64,000 bases of DNA, taken from assembly GCA_917880885.1 (NCBI GenBank), contig OU862910.1, forward strand, positions 14,334,710 to 14,398,709, given 5' to 3'. Shown here piece by piece: positions 10,210 through 20,497 of this stretch. A program made the translations under genes and the position numbers. Each line of letters starts with the position of its first letter. Positions within the stretch are counted from its first letter, which is position 1. The notes under the pieces are model-generated. The model saw nothing but the letters and a program-made list of their open reading frames with translations, searched no databases and was not told the origin of the DNA. Source of the DNA: Limnephilus marmoratus (Eukaryota; Arthropoda; Insecta; Trichoptera; Limnephilidae).

Positions 10210-10394
10210 TAATAATCGCTTAGAAAACTTAGAAGCCTTAGAAATTAAGAAATCCCTAAATAACAATAAGTCTGCTATTGTAAAACAACAACAAAAAACA
10301 ATTCAATTATCTTTCAGCCCCATCTTAGATGTGTTCCCATTAACCATCTAACCCCACTTCAACACCAATATATGTTCACCAATAATTTTTATTA
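10210..10394 (+). pseudogene. Penelope-like element 3' coding end
   Basis: The conceptual translation gives LEALEIKKSLNNNKSAI and then TIQLSFSPILDVFP before a stop. This resembles the LEILEIRKS and terminal hydrophobic segment that end the PLE protein at 55600-55701, and the minus-strand fragment near 41530 (INLSFSPIQ). It ends just before a TTAA-flanked element. Confidence 0.55.
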
Positions 10395-10398
10395 TTAA

Positions 10399-11843
10399 GA
10401 GCGTTTAACCAGCCAGCTGACGAAAATCCACATTTCGTCGAAAGTTGTTCTTACGATCGTGCAGGGCGGTTACAATGAGAAAGATTAATTATTCTCCCTA
10501 CCAGCTTTTTAAAATTATAACTCAATGTCGATTTTATTTAATTCCAAATTTGATTTAATTTATACCTACATCCAAAAATGCTGAAAGGCGTGTTGATAAA
10601 ACTACAAAAATTATTTACTTTTTGTAATTATTTTTTGATTATAAGTATTTTTCATTTTTCAATGTCTAAGTTAAATAAAAATGTTAAGAAATCTGAAATA
10701 TATTAGTTTGTGAGTGCGCAAATAAATACACAAACGGACCATTTTTCGTCAAGAAACACATGTACCTACATATCGTCGCATTAATTCGTAGACTGCGTAA
10801 CTCCAAATTTTTCGAAAATACATTTTAAATGCCATCTGGTGTTAAAATTAGTCCCGCATCGACTAGTAAAAATCGCAAATTAAAAAAAATATATCTTTTT
10901 AGATAAACACAAATTAGGAAACTGCGTAACACAATGCTGCCATTTTTACTCGCGAATACTTCGAAACTCCTTAACTCCACATACTTTATTTTATTTACCA
11001 TTTCAGGTCTTACTATTTAACTTCAAAATTATTCGTAGTATTAGTATTGTGCTGTTATGCTTTGTGTACTAAGTACTATTATATTTATCATGTTATTCTT
11101 ACATACTGAGACTAAATATAAATGTCAATTAGGATGTTAGGAAGTAATTTATAAAATTAATACTGCAGTTCTGTATTGTTGTGTTTTAATTTTTAAATGT
11201 AAAATTCCTATTTCCCAAGTCTTCAGCTAAGTTGTTCATAAAACTGTTCGCAGAAAAGTACGTAGGTATCTTTGTAAAATACGTTTCTCCATTCTCGGTT
11301 TTTACGTAAACTTCCTAACTCCGATTTGAAATAGAAAGCCTTAACTTACAAAAGTTAAATGATTGAAAATAAATTTCGAAATATGTTCGGAACATAAATA
11401 AAAACAATGACCCGTTTTTAATTTTTTTTCACTACTAGGTTTTTTGTGCCTCCTGTAAAATTTGACATTTGGTTGTTTCGCATTCTACGAATTAATGCGA
11501 CGATATATATTTTTTAATTATTTTATTTAAACTAAAATTAAAATTCTAAAACATGCGATACCCAGATAATGTGTTTATTTATTTTACTGCATGATTATAT
11601 GATTTAAAATGAGTGTTGTATAATACAAAATCTTTTTTGAAAATTTAACAAATCTGCCAACGACCTATGGTAAAACCTTATTATACTAAAAATAAACACT
11701 TTTTCTCAAAATTTAAAACATGCGAATGCTAAATAAAAGAACAATCTTTCGAAACCCATTTATATTTTTTGTGGAAAAGAGTCAATACGTCTAAAATCTG
11801 ATTTAAAAATGACGTATTTCTGGTTTTCTCTGGTAATACTCCC
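10399..11843. mobile_element. TTAA-flanked nonautonomous element, copy 1
   Basis: TTAA lies on both sides (10395-10398 and 11844-11847). The ends read GAGCGTTTAACCAG and CTGGTAATACTCCC. After removing the nested element at 10773-11503 the length is 714 bp, against 713 and 719 bp for the other two copies. No coding capacity. TTAA duplication with purine-first G-A-G termini fits Kolobok-type better than piggyBac-type (CCC) ends, but that is inference. Confidence 0.75.
10773..11503. mobile_element. Nested inverted-repeat element in TTAA element copy 1
   Basis: The ends TCGTCGCATTAATTCGTAGA and TCTACGAATTAATGCGACGA are perfect 20-bp inverted repeats. They continue imperfectly inward through CTGCGTAAC. 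Flanks are consistent with a TA or TATA duplication when compared with the empty site in the other two copies (ACATGTACGTATATATTTT). The 731-bp interior holds scattered GTAACTCC-like phrases and no coding sequence. The superfamily is not identified. Confidence 0.75.
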
Positions 11844-12084
11844 TTAAGTTGGAATATAATTTTCTCTGGTGAAGGAACGGTTGTACCGAAACCGATCGAG
11901 GTTAAGATACAAAAATACAGCGGTTTAACATCGTAACATTGATTTTTTTATTGGAATAACTCTTCTGAACTTTGAACTTTGAAATTTTGAACGTTATACC
12001 CATCAATTTATTATATAATAAAAATAATGGAATATAATATAGTTAATTCGGAATTGAAACATGTAGATCGACAAAAATAAGAGG

Positions 12085-12165
12085 TCCCAATGGCCGAGTT
12101 TATTAAGACGTTTCTCCTGCTAAGACCGAGATCCTGCTTAGAAATCCTGGGTTCCTGGAGTCTTG
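12085..12165 (+). pseudogene. tRNA-Ser-like sequence (pseudogene or SINE head)
   Basis: GGTCCCAATGGCCGAGTTTA resembles the acceptor and D arm of a serine tRNA. A CTGCTAA loop would present anticodon GCT, followed by a variable-arm-like block and GGGTTCCTGGA in the box B position. The anticodon stem no longer pairs and the T loop is mutated. No tail that would prove a SINE is visible. Confidence 0.35.
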
Positions 12166-12254
12166 TTCTTTTTCATATTTCCATTATTATCTCATTTAAT
12201 TCTAATAAAGAACCACAAAGTTAAAGGAAAAAAATAAAAGTTAATCGTTGCATT

Positions 12255-12640
12255 TTTTAATTTGGGAGGCTGGTGCAATTTTCAATATTGGCGCTGCCCC
12301 GGGAACCATTTTTTGGATAAACAACACCTCTGCCATAAATCACCCCAAGTGGTTCTCTACGTTTGGTGACTTAGCAGGGGGTGGATGCGTCTGCCCATCA
12401 GCTGCATGGCAGGCCGGATCTGAAGATAATAGTTGAGGGAGTCCCTTTGACTCTCTGAAAATCGCCTTGTACCGGAGATGGATTTATACGTCCGTCACTA
12501 CTGATTGTTACCCACCCCTCGTACCCTTTCCTTCTCGGAACTTCCTCCCCTTGCTTTCCCAAAAGACCCTCCACACAGCATCCCCAAAGATGACATGGGC
12601 CCTGAGGGGAATTATTTACCTGTAAAAAAATGCTTTAAGA
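12255..12640 (+). mobile_element. GC-rich retroposon family R1
   Basis: R1 is my label for a family of about 450-600 bp seen some ten times here. The order of blocks is GGGAGG, CCGCCCCGGGAACCATTTA, CAACACCTCTGCCATA, AAGTGGTTCGCTACGTTTGG, GACTTAGCAGGGG, CTGCATGGCAGGCCGGATC, GGAGATGGATTTATACGTC, TACCCACCCCTC and CTCCACACAGCATCCCC, ending in TGTAAAAAAATG. The A-rich end implies retroposition. No conserved protein is seen. This copy lacks the TGTGTGGAG arm of the terminal hairpin. Confidence 0.65.
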
Positions 12641-13350
12641 GAATCTTGCACTGTCCTTGTTATTTTTTTTTAATTATCGTTTAACCGATACCTATATACC
12701 TAAACACTTTTTTTGGATTTGGTTAGGTAATACTAGGTTACATTGGGTTTAAGACAATGTACATTGCACAGTCCACGATGCAATGATGACCATGTTCATA
12801 CGGTCACTCAAAAGCTAAGCTATCGTTTGATTTTTTACACGTTATTTTACACCGTCCACTAAATTGTATTCAGTAAAAACACTCGTAAATATAATAATAT
12901 CGTCCTCTTTTATCTGCTTTGTGTTTAATAAAGATGAATCAAATGTATTATATGGCCATTATGCACAGTACGCGGACATTATTCATAATCCTCAGGGAAG
13001 TCGAGGGCGGTTATAAATATGAATAGAATACCTAGGCATTTTATGCATTGTAGAGTGATGTCCAGGCAAAGCATTATCACCTTCATTGCATCAAAGCTGA
13101 CACCATTACTAAAAATAGGATGTCTGATCAATACGTCATATTTGTACCACTTTATGGACATGGTCTGATGTTGGTTCACAACGATACTTGTAGAAATATC
13201 TATGGGTATGGTAAGTGAATCTATTAGAATAAATACTGCTGACTTTCTGATGAGCATAACCCGAACAAAAATTATTTTTGTGCGATGTGAACGAATTTTC
13301 TTACTGGCGCTATGGTGCATATAAAAGGGTAGGTTTTACCGCGAACTCAG
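12640..13350. other. No gene recognised
   Basis: Unassigned. A 113-codon minus-strand open frame (12979-13320) has one apparent hydrophobic segment but no recognised domain and no relatives in the window. I leave it uncalled. Confidence 0.4.
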
Positions 13351-13357
13351 CCGCGAA

Positions 13358-13419
13358 TTATGGGAAAGGAGCGAACGGCGCGGAACGCCACTTGCAGTTA
13401 CTTCGTTCCTTTCCCATAA
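13358..13419. repeat. 18-bp-arm hairpin
   Basis: TTATGGGAAAGGAGCGAA (13358-13375) and TTCGTTCCTTTCCCATAA (13402-13419) pair with a single mismatch around a GC-rich loop. A relative of the left half, ATTATAGAAAGGGAATGAAG, lies near 16574, so this is probably the core of a dispersed repeat. Confidence 0.6.
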
Positions 13420-14029
13420 TAGAGAACTCCAGTCCAATTTTTTTTATTTTTTTTATGAATAAAGAACTTCAAACTTAAATAACTGCATTTTTATTTTTAT
13501 TTTTATAGTTAGTTTTAATAGTTAAAATAATTGTCAAAGTTTTAATTTTATAAGACTCCCATAAACGCACCGTATCTATGGTGGATTGTCTGACGTCTTC
13601 ACCCACCGATAGTTTATTTACTTTCAAGTTGTATTTTGAATCAGTGATGTTATGTCTAGGGAAATTTCCCTAGATCTAGGGGAGAAAAATATTTTTTTAG
13701 GAAAAAGGGAAATCAGGACAAAATCTAGGAAAATTTCGAACTCTGGTAAATTCTTTATTACATATGACAATATTACTGGTATTATTTATGTAGGTATATA
13801 TTTTTTTTTGGAATTCCTATGAATCTTAATTATTGTTCATGTCCTTAAATGCAATGTTATTTTTAACACTTGACAACTCAAAATGATATTATGTATCTAA
13901 AAAGATAAATGGGACCTCTGAAAAAAATTAATTTATGTTTTAAGTTCCGTTTTATCAGTGATTGCGGTTGATTTTTATTTTGCAAAGTGTTTTTTTTTAT
14001 TTGTATTCAGTTTCTAATTCATATATTGA

Positions 14030-15415
14030 ACACACTTAGCAATCAGTGCTCAACTAACTACGGCGTACCACAAGGTAGCATATTAGGACCGTCTTTGTTC
14101 CTTTTATATATCAATGACTTATGTAACATTAATATTCAGGGAAAAATAGTAAGTTTTGCCGATGACACTGTTTTACTGTTTGAAGCTGACACTTGGGTAG
14201 ATGTCTACAAAAAAGCTGAAACGGATATAAACATTGTAAAAAAGTGGTTAGATACAAATACGCTCACTTTGAACACCGAGAAAACTAAATATGTCACATC
14301 AAGCATAAATATAACAGGTCAGCCTCATGATGATGCCTCCATTAGAATACACAAATGTTTTAATTCCGATGAATCTTGTCAGTGTCCCTACATTGAGCGC
14401 ACTACACAGATGAAGTATCTCGGCCTCACAATTGATCCATATCTCAAATGGAATATACACACTCAAATAATTGCAAACAAAATAAGAAAAACCATGCACT
14501 TTTTCAGAACGATAAGAAACTTTCTCGACTTACAACACTTGAAAATGATTTATTTTGCAGTCTGTCAATCTATTATTGAGTATGGTATCATTGCATGGGG
14601 AGGCGGTACTGCATCAGCACTAGACCCAATCATAAAGGCACAGAAAACTATTATAAAATTGATTCTTAGACTACCTCTAATTACAGACTCGAACTTAATC
14701 TTCAATATTATGAATGTGTTTGACGTTCGGCAGATATATGCAAAAACAATCCTTACTCATCTATACACAAATATACATAAATACTATGAAAAAAGATTAA
14801 ATACTCGCTGTACTCGAAATAATGACAAAGACTTACTACAAATCCCCAAAACGCATACTACTTTTGGTCAACGAAATTTCAGATACCTTGTAACAAGACT
14901 TTACAACATTCTTCCAGATAGAATAAAAAAATGTGATTCCCAAAAAATTTTCAAAAATAACATAAAAATTTGGATCAAAAATAATGATAGGGCCTTTATC
15001 AGTGCACTCACCCAAATTCGAAATTATTAATGATTTGGTATTATACAGTGGAAATATACAAGCAATGTATTGGTTGCTTTTATTTAAAATTATTATTAAT
15101 GTAACAAATCTATTATGTGATTACTTTTTTAATAAAAGTGTAGGTATGTCTATAAGTCTTATAAATTGATTTAAAAATTACTGCTTCAACACAGGCTAGC
15201 CTAGTGAGGCAGATTACTGAAAAACCAAAATTTATAACTATTTTCTATTTTTCATTTATCTACTGTTCATATTTATATATTTTTTTCTGTTGATATCCTT
15301 TTGTACTTATGTAATTTTAAACCACTGTAAACATAACACTGAATATGTACTTTTTAGTTATAATCTTGCAAATTTCTTTCAATAAAGATATATTATTATT
15401 ATTATTATTATTAGT
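14030..15415 (+). mobile_element. 5'-truncated LINE with 3' UTR and ATT tail
   Basis: It comprises an RT-encoding part, a 380-base 3' UTR with the stem-loop at 15181-15212, an AATAAA at about 15381, and a run of ATT triplets as tail. The 5' end is truncated inside the RT palm. The element sits within the hAT-type element at 13642-15666. A simple-triplet tail rather than poly(A) is typical of CR1/L2-like LINEs. Confidence 0.75.
14041..15030 (+). pseudogene. LINE reverse transcriptase, C-terminal two thirds
   Basis: An open frame of about 330 codons carries the later RT motifs of non-LTR retrotransposons: GVPQGSILGPSLFLLYINDL (motif B region), FADDTVLL (catalytic YADD/FADD motif C), KKWLDTNTLTLNTEKTKYV and MKYLGLTID, then a thumb with LKMIYFAVCQSIIEYGIIAWGG. 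Motif A and the whole N-terminal endonuclease are missing. The first apparent Met at 13987 lies in flanking DNA, so it is not a real start. The frame is intact, suggesting a fairly recent insertion, but the copy cannot be autonomous. Confidence 0.85.
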
Positions 15416-15679
15416 GGTGAGTGTATTCGTACTTTTAAATTATTATTTCACGTAGCAAAAAGTGTTTTATTTGGAAAAGCACAGTATTATAAGTACATTT
15501 ACCAAATTCCGATATCTTCCCAATTAATTAATCATATTAATTAACATATAACAGGATTAGTGTTACACAATCAGATGGCTACGTAGGTAATTGCGTAAAT
15601 GTGAAATTCTAGGGAAATTTCACTTTGAAATCTAGGGAAATAATTTTTTTGGGCAGAACACCCCTGTTTTCAATAAACA

Positions 15680-16615
15680 ATATGGCGGATGTCTAGTATG
15701 ATTACTTTTAGGTGTGAGAGGTCGTTTTTTATTCAAGATTAACTGCTTTTAATATAAAAAAGACATTGGTAAAATATCCACATTTCATCGCTACTGTTAT
15801 TGTATTGTGATAATAAATCATCTTTTTCATTGCAAATACAAATGACATCTAGCTATCTAATTTTGTGTTTAGGCGTGATTTTGTACATTCTATTATGTAT
15901 AACACATACAGAAACACTGGTATTTATAATACACTGATCATGACGATTGTGTAATAACTTGTATAAAAAGCCCTATACTAAAAACAATTTGAAAATACAT
16001 AAACCAAATGTCAAATATGACACGACTTTAACCCCAAATAGGCAAATTTTATTGCAGATTGTCCGCAAATATAGCCCTTTTCGTAAATTGTTGAGGGCGT
16101 ATATATAAAGTTTCAATAAACACAGTAATTATTATTTATCTAAATCTCTATAAACAGTATGAAAATGAACCAAAAACACGAAATGTTGAATTGCGTACGT
16201 GTGCACTTCAAGTCATTTCAGTAGGAGTTTCAAATGTCAATACAACATTCAACACGCTTATCACCAGGTGACAGGTTAACAGTGACGTCACCGTTAACCA
16301 TTTCAGTAATGCCAACTTAATGCTGTATTTTTACGACCCGATTAAAAATAGACTTTTTAATAATTTTTTAAAAACTCTGCGTTTAATATTATGAAATAAA
16401 ACTTATATATTCAGAATCAGCCTTTATTGTACGATATGAACATATTTTTTTAAAGCCATAATATTTTTCACTGGAGTTCCTTATTTGTGGCTCGGCTCGC
16501 GTTCATATTCGTGCATGTATATGCAGCATTAGACTGCGTAAACATGCAACAAAACGCGAAGTGAACCACGAATTATAGAAAGGGAATGAAGCAAAAGCAG
16601 TTTGCGCGAAACACC
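15680..16615. other. No gene recognised
   Basis: Unassigned apart from a 26-bp palindrome at 16274-16299 and a fragment near 16560 related to the hairpin at 13358. Confidence 0.5.
16274..16299. repeat. Near-perfect palindrome with CRE-like core
   Basis: GGTTAAC-A-GTGACGTCAC-C-GTTAACC is a 26-base palindrome broken by one pair. It centres on TGACGTCA, the classical CREB/ATF site, with flanking GTTAAC half-sites. No gene is next to it. It could be a chance or element-derived palindrome. Confidence 0.5.
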
Positions 16616-16619
16616 ATTT

Positions 16620-16872
16620 GATCTCTTCAACCGGTCTCTATCGACCCATCTCCTTGCACCGCAGTTGGGGAGATGGATTTATACATTCGTCACTCTTAGA
16701 TACATTGACCCCAGATTCCTACCCACCCCTCATACCCTTTTTCTTCCTAGAACTTCCTCCCCTTCCTATCCCTGAAAAACCCTCCACGTAGCATCCCCAA
16801 AGATGACATAGGCCCCGAGGGAAATTATTTTCCTCAAGGCCTCCAGTCTGGAGCTAATGTAAAAAAAAATGT
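16620..16872 (+). mobile_element. R1 retroposon, 3' half
   Basis: Starts inside R1 at CTCTATCGACCCATC and continues through GGGGAGATGGATTTATACAT, TCCTACCCACCCCTCATACC and CATCCCCAAAGATGACATAG to GGAGCTAATGTAAAAAAAAA. The 3' hairpin is mutated in both outer arms (CTCCACGTAG, CCAGTCTGGAG). It is followed by a repeat block shared with 1795-1850 (TTCAGAAAACTA...GACAAGAGTGGG). Confidence 0.6.
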
Positions 16873-16879
16873 CTGAGAA

Positions 16880-17095
16880 AATTCACACGCGTAAGAGTGA
16901 AACCTTCAGAAAACTAGAGACAAGAGTGGGAAGGCTGCCGATTAGGCTAAGACCGATTATGCTATTTCATTATCTCGCTATATCCCATAGATATATGTGT
17001 TTGTCTCTTTTTAGTATCGCTATTTTTCGTTTCATTGAGTTTCATATCACAACGGTGCTAAAGATGTTTTCATTTAAAAAAAAACTTCTTTCCTG
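16880..17095 (+). repeat. Interspersed repeat shared with 690-835 and 1795-1850
   Basis: TGAAACCTTCAGAAAACTAG followed by GACAAGAGTGGG is found in similar form at 1795-1850. TTTCGTTTCATTGAGTTTCA, then a run of A, matches 770-830. The 75-codon open frame is not a gene. Confidence 0.5.
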
Positions 17096-17099
17096 AGAA

Positions 17100-18231
17100 A
17101 CAGTCTTTTTGTCTGGCTTACCTGCAGGCAAAATAATGTATACAAATGATTCCTCCAAGAGCGGCAACGAGGTGGCTCGTAGATTTGCTAAAAAAAAGTA
17201 AGTTTTAAAAAGCACAATATTTTTTTACTGTAACGAAACGGTATTCAAAGAAATTAGTCGTAATAAATTAGTTAAAGAATATGATTCTTAATCATATCCT
17301 GAAACAATTTTGTATTTGAACTTTTTAATTATTTTACGCTGTGCAAGGAAAGTAATTACGTGAAAAGTGTATTTTGTGATTTTTTTTAAAATTAGTGTTA
17401 TCCTAATTCATATAAAATAAAATTCTTAAAACAAGTATAAGTTGGCGGTGGCATAAACATGAACTAACACTACATTTTTATATTTTAATCTGGCAACCAC
17501 ACCTAAATTTTAAAACGAATTGTCAAACTTTGAATTTAAAGAACAAAGTTAGTATTGCCGTATTAATGAAATATTTTAGAATCATTGGAATATATATATG
17601 TCTAGGTTATTTTGCCCAACTACTACACTAAACTTATTGTTAATAGGTACTCGTAGCACTCTCAAAGTCGCTCAGGTAAAGGGCCACTTATCAGAATAGA
17701 AACTCGATTGAAAAGGCGTTAGCCGTGTTTGGTGCCTAGATCTGAATAACCAGATTCTTCTCCATCCTCTTCTTCCTCTCTATCCCCACCTTTCTTCCTC
17801 TCTTCCACCTTTTTATAAAACAACCACTGAAATTACCGCCCATCCACGCAGGACTTCAAACAAGATTAATCGAATGATATTAATTTCCATTGCCCACAAA
17901 AATTGTTTGTGTAACTTGTTAATGGAGGGATGTTTTAACGTGACTGGTGTGTCCTATATCAAAGACACGGGGTAATTACTGCCAGGCTTAAATGGACATA
18001 TCAACAAGCCCCACGTTGTTTGCTTTGCCGTGTTTATTTCCCGGGAAATCTTTTGATTGGGTTCGGACTAGGCTGAATTAATAAAGGGGACGAAGCTATT
18101 GGACTGCTCGTACAGCATGTCAACAAAATCTAGAAATTTAATAAAATGGAACTAATAAAAACCATTACTATGACTACTACGATTTTTAAAACATATTATT
18201 AAAAAGTATAGTATTAAAAATTAACATATTA
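17100..18231. other. No gene recognised
   Basis: Unassigned A+T-rich DNA. A CT-rich stretch at about 17755-17815 (CTTCCTCTCTATCCCCACC) resembles part of 24820-24890 and, on the other strand, 62145-62220, so a further low-copy repeat may pass through here. Confidence 0.45.
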
Positions 18232-18235
18232 TTAA

Positions 18236-18948
18236 GAGGGTATTCCCAGAGAAAACCAGAAACTCGTCATTTTTAAATCAGATTTTAGACGTATTGACTC
18301 TTTTCCACAAAAATTTATAAATGGATTTCGAATTATTGTTCTTTTATCTAGCATTCGAATGACATAAATTTTGAGAAAAAATGTTTATTTTTAGTATAAT
18401 AAGGTTATACCATAGGTCGTTGGCAGATTTATTAAATATTCAAAAAAGATTTTGTATTACATCGCACCCATTTCAAATCAAATACTCATGCAATAAAATA
18501 AATCAATACATTATCTGGGTATCCAAAGTTTTAGAATTTTAATCTTAGTTTAAATAAAATCATTAAAAAATATATACGTACATGTGTTTCTTGACAAAAA
18601 TTGGCCCGTTTGTGTATTTATTTGCGCACTTACAAACTAATATATTTCAGATTTTTTTAACATTCTTATTTAGCTTAGACATTATTGAAAAATGATAAAT
18701 ACTTATAATCAAAAAATAATTACAAAAAGTACATTATTTTAATAATTTTATCATCACGCCTTTCAGCATTTTTGGATGTAGGTATAAATTAAAGCAAATT
18801 TGGAATGAAATAAAATCGATATTGAGTTATAATTTTAAAAAGCTGGTACGGAGAATAATTAATATTTCTCATTGTAACCGCCCTGCATGATCGTAAGAAC
18901 AACTTTCGACGAAATGTGGATTTTCGGCCGCTGGTTGGTTAAACGCTC
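18236..18948. mobile_element. TTAA-flanked nonautonomous element, copy 2
   Basis: Reverse orientation relative to copy 1. TTAA lies at 18232-18235 and 18949-18952. The ends are GAGGGTATTCCCAG and CTGGTTGGTTAAACGCTC. Length is 713 bp. It contains the uninterrupted site (ACATGTACGTATATA read on the minus strand) where copy 1 carries its nested insertion, which proves that insertion is secondary. A hairpin near the right end, GACGAAATGTGGATTTTCGGC, is conserved in all three copies in the form TTTCGTC/GACGAAA. Confidence 0.75.
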
Positions 18949-19069
18949 TTAAGAGTATTAAAAAGTCTCCCGACTGTCGCTACGCCGCGTGTGCGTGACA
19001 ATAGGGAGACTTCTAGGAACAACTACAAACCGTGCTACAAATGGCACTGAAATACATGCACGAGACAAT

Positions 19070-20095
19070 TTGGGAGGCGGATGTGGATACCGCCGCCCAG
19101 GAACCATTTATTGGGTAAGCAACACCTCAGCGTAGGTCACTCCAAGTGGTTCGCTACGTTTGACTTAGAAAGGGTGCCCGGTTTATGGAATGAGGTTTGT
19201 CCGGGTCTTAGTAGCGTATGTGTTTGTCCACCAGCTGCGTGACAGGCCAGACCGGGAGGCGTATTTACATTCCCTGAGGCTACGAACGCACAGGCAGGTG
19301 GCTAGCTTAGCGCCTAGAGCCTAGTGGCAAAAAACCAACACGTTGGTTTACCTGGATACACGCTAAGCGGCTATCCATCAGCTATCTACTACCTATCTAG
19401 GCTCTAGGCGCTAAGCAAGCCGCCTGCCTGTGCGTTCGTAGCCTAACGCGTTTGAGTCGCTTTAAATTTTCAATATCAAAATTTAAATATTTAGAAATAA
19501 AATTATTAATTTCTAATATACACATTGGAAAGATTATTTTATCTAGATTTTAGAACATTTTTTTGTTTTTGAAAAGTTATAAAAATTATCAATATAGAGG
19601 TGTATTTACAATATATGGGAATAATATTAAAATTTAAATATTTAGAAATAAAATCATTTATTTCTAATACACACATCAGAAAGATTATTTTATCTAGATT
19701 TTAGAACATTTTTTGTTTTTGCAATGTGATAAAAAATAACCAATATAGAGGTATATTTAAAATGTAAATTGTCGTTACCGCGACTGAATCGGTATAGGTT
19801 TTGTAAATACGCGACCGGGAGAGACTGGTTCAGAGATATCTTGTGACCTCTCAAGCATAACTCTTTTGGAAATTCGCCTTGTACCACAGTGGGAGGGATG
19901 GATTCATACGTCCGCCACTCCTGGACTCACTGACCCCCAAATTCCTACTCACATCTCTTACCTTATCCTTCCCAGAGCTTGCTCTCCATCCTTTCCTTCG
20001 AAAGACCCTCCACACAGCATCCCCAAAGATGACATAGGCCCCGACGGAAAATATTTTCCTTGGGGCCTCCTGTGTGGAGCCATTGTTATAAAAAA
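19070..20095 (+). mobile_element. R1 retroposon, interrupted full-length copy
   Basis: The 5' half runs from GGGAGGCGGATGTGGATACC to about 19258, and the 3' half from 19813 to TAAAAAAACGAG. An insertion at 19259-19812 duplicated GACCGGGAG. Joined, the copy is about 460 bp. The 3' hairpin is well preserved: TCCACACAG (20010-20018) pairs with CTGTGTGGA (20071-20079) around GGCCCC/GGGGCC. The open frames on either strand here are R1 by-products. Confidence 0.7.
19259..19812. mobile_element. Nonautonomous DNA transposon with 9-bp TSD
   Basis: The exact 9-bp duplication GACCGGGAG (19250-19258 and 19813-19821) flanks terminal repeats GCGTATTTAC/GTAAATACGC. Subterminally, GGCTACGAACGCACAGGCAG (about 19277) is inverted as CTGCCTGTGCGTTCGTAGCC (about 19423), with further pairing through GCGCCTAGAGCCTA. 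Next comes a direct repeat of about 160 bp (about 19465-19625 and 19628-19775) containing TTTAAATATTTAGAAATAAA. Nine-base duplications suggest a Mutator-like (MULE) relative, but no transposase is present. Confidence 0.7.
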
Positions 20096-20497
20096 ACGAG
20101 AGCACGCTATTAATGAGCAAATGCTACTTATTGGCATGTGTGTCGGTGTCACGCAGGCCACTAAGCTCTCAAATGATCAGGCAGAGCAGGCTCACAAATC
20201 AATAGCCAGTTGATTTTTGACCATGCCACTGGATTCGCGGGTGGTAGGTAGGGCTGCCACCTCTCCGGGTTTGACCCGGAGTCTCCGGGTTTGCATGGTG
20301 CATGTCCGGGCTCCTGGTTTAACATCGATATCTCCGGGTCAAACCGGGCGGTGGCGGTGAAGCGACAAACGACCATCACGGCGCGGAGCGCGTCACTGTC
20401 TAACTGCGTGCGGTGAGTCGGCGAATCCAATGACGCTAGAAGTTTATCTACAAGGATCACACTACAGGTACGTTATTTATAGTTCATTCATCATTAC

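Larger units (their letters stand above)
13642..15666. mobile_element. hAT-type element hosting a LINE
   Basis: The outer ends CAGTGATGTTATGTC and, reverse-complemented from the right, CAGGGGTGTTCTGCC share CAG-G-TGTT-TG-C. The flanks TTTTGAAT (13634-13641) and TTTTCAAT (15667-15674) are an 8-bp duplication with one change. CTAGGGAAATTTCCCTAG lies inside the left end, and CTAGGGAAATTTC and CTAGGGAAATAA lie inside the right, as subterminal repeats. No transposase survives. The interior is largely the LINE at 14030-15415. Confidence 0.6.

Noticed and set aside
10420..10460. Hammerhead in the TTAA element (CTGACGAAAATCC ... TTTCGTCGAAAG)
   Set aside because: The bases that would form the core pair with each other in a simple GACGAAA/TTTCGTC hairpin. 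No stem II can form, and the same is true in the other two copies.
12979..13320. 113-codon minus-strand open frame with a hydrophobic stretch
   Set aside because: No domain, no context, and hydrophobic runs are common in A+T-rich random frames.
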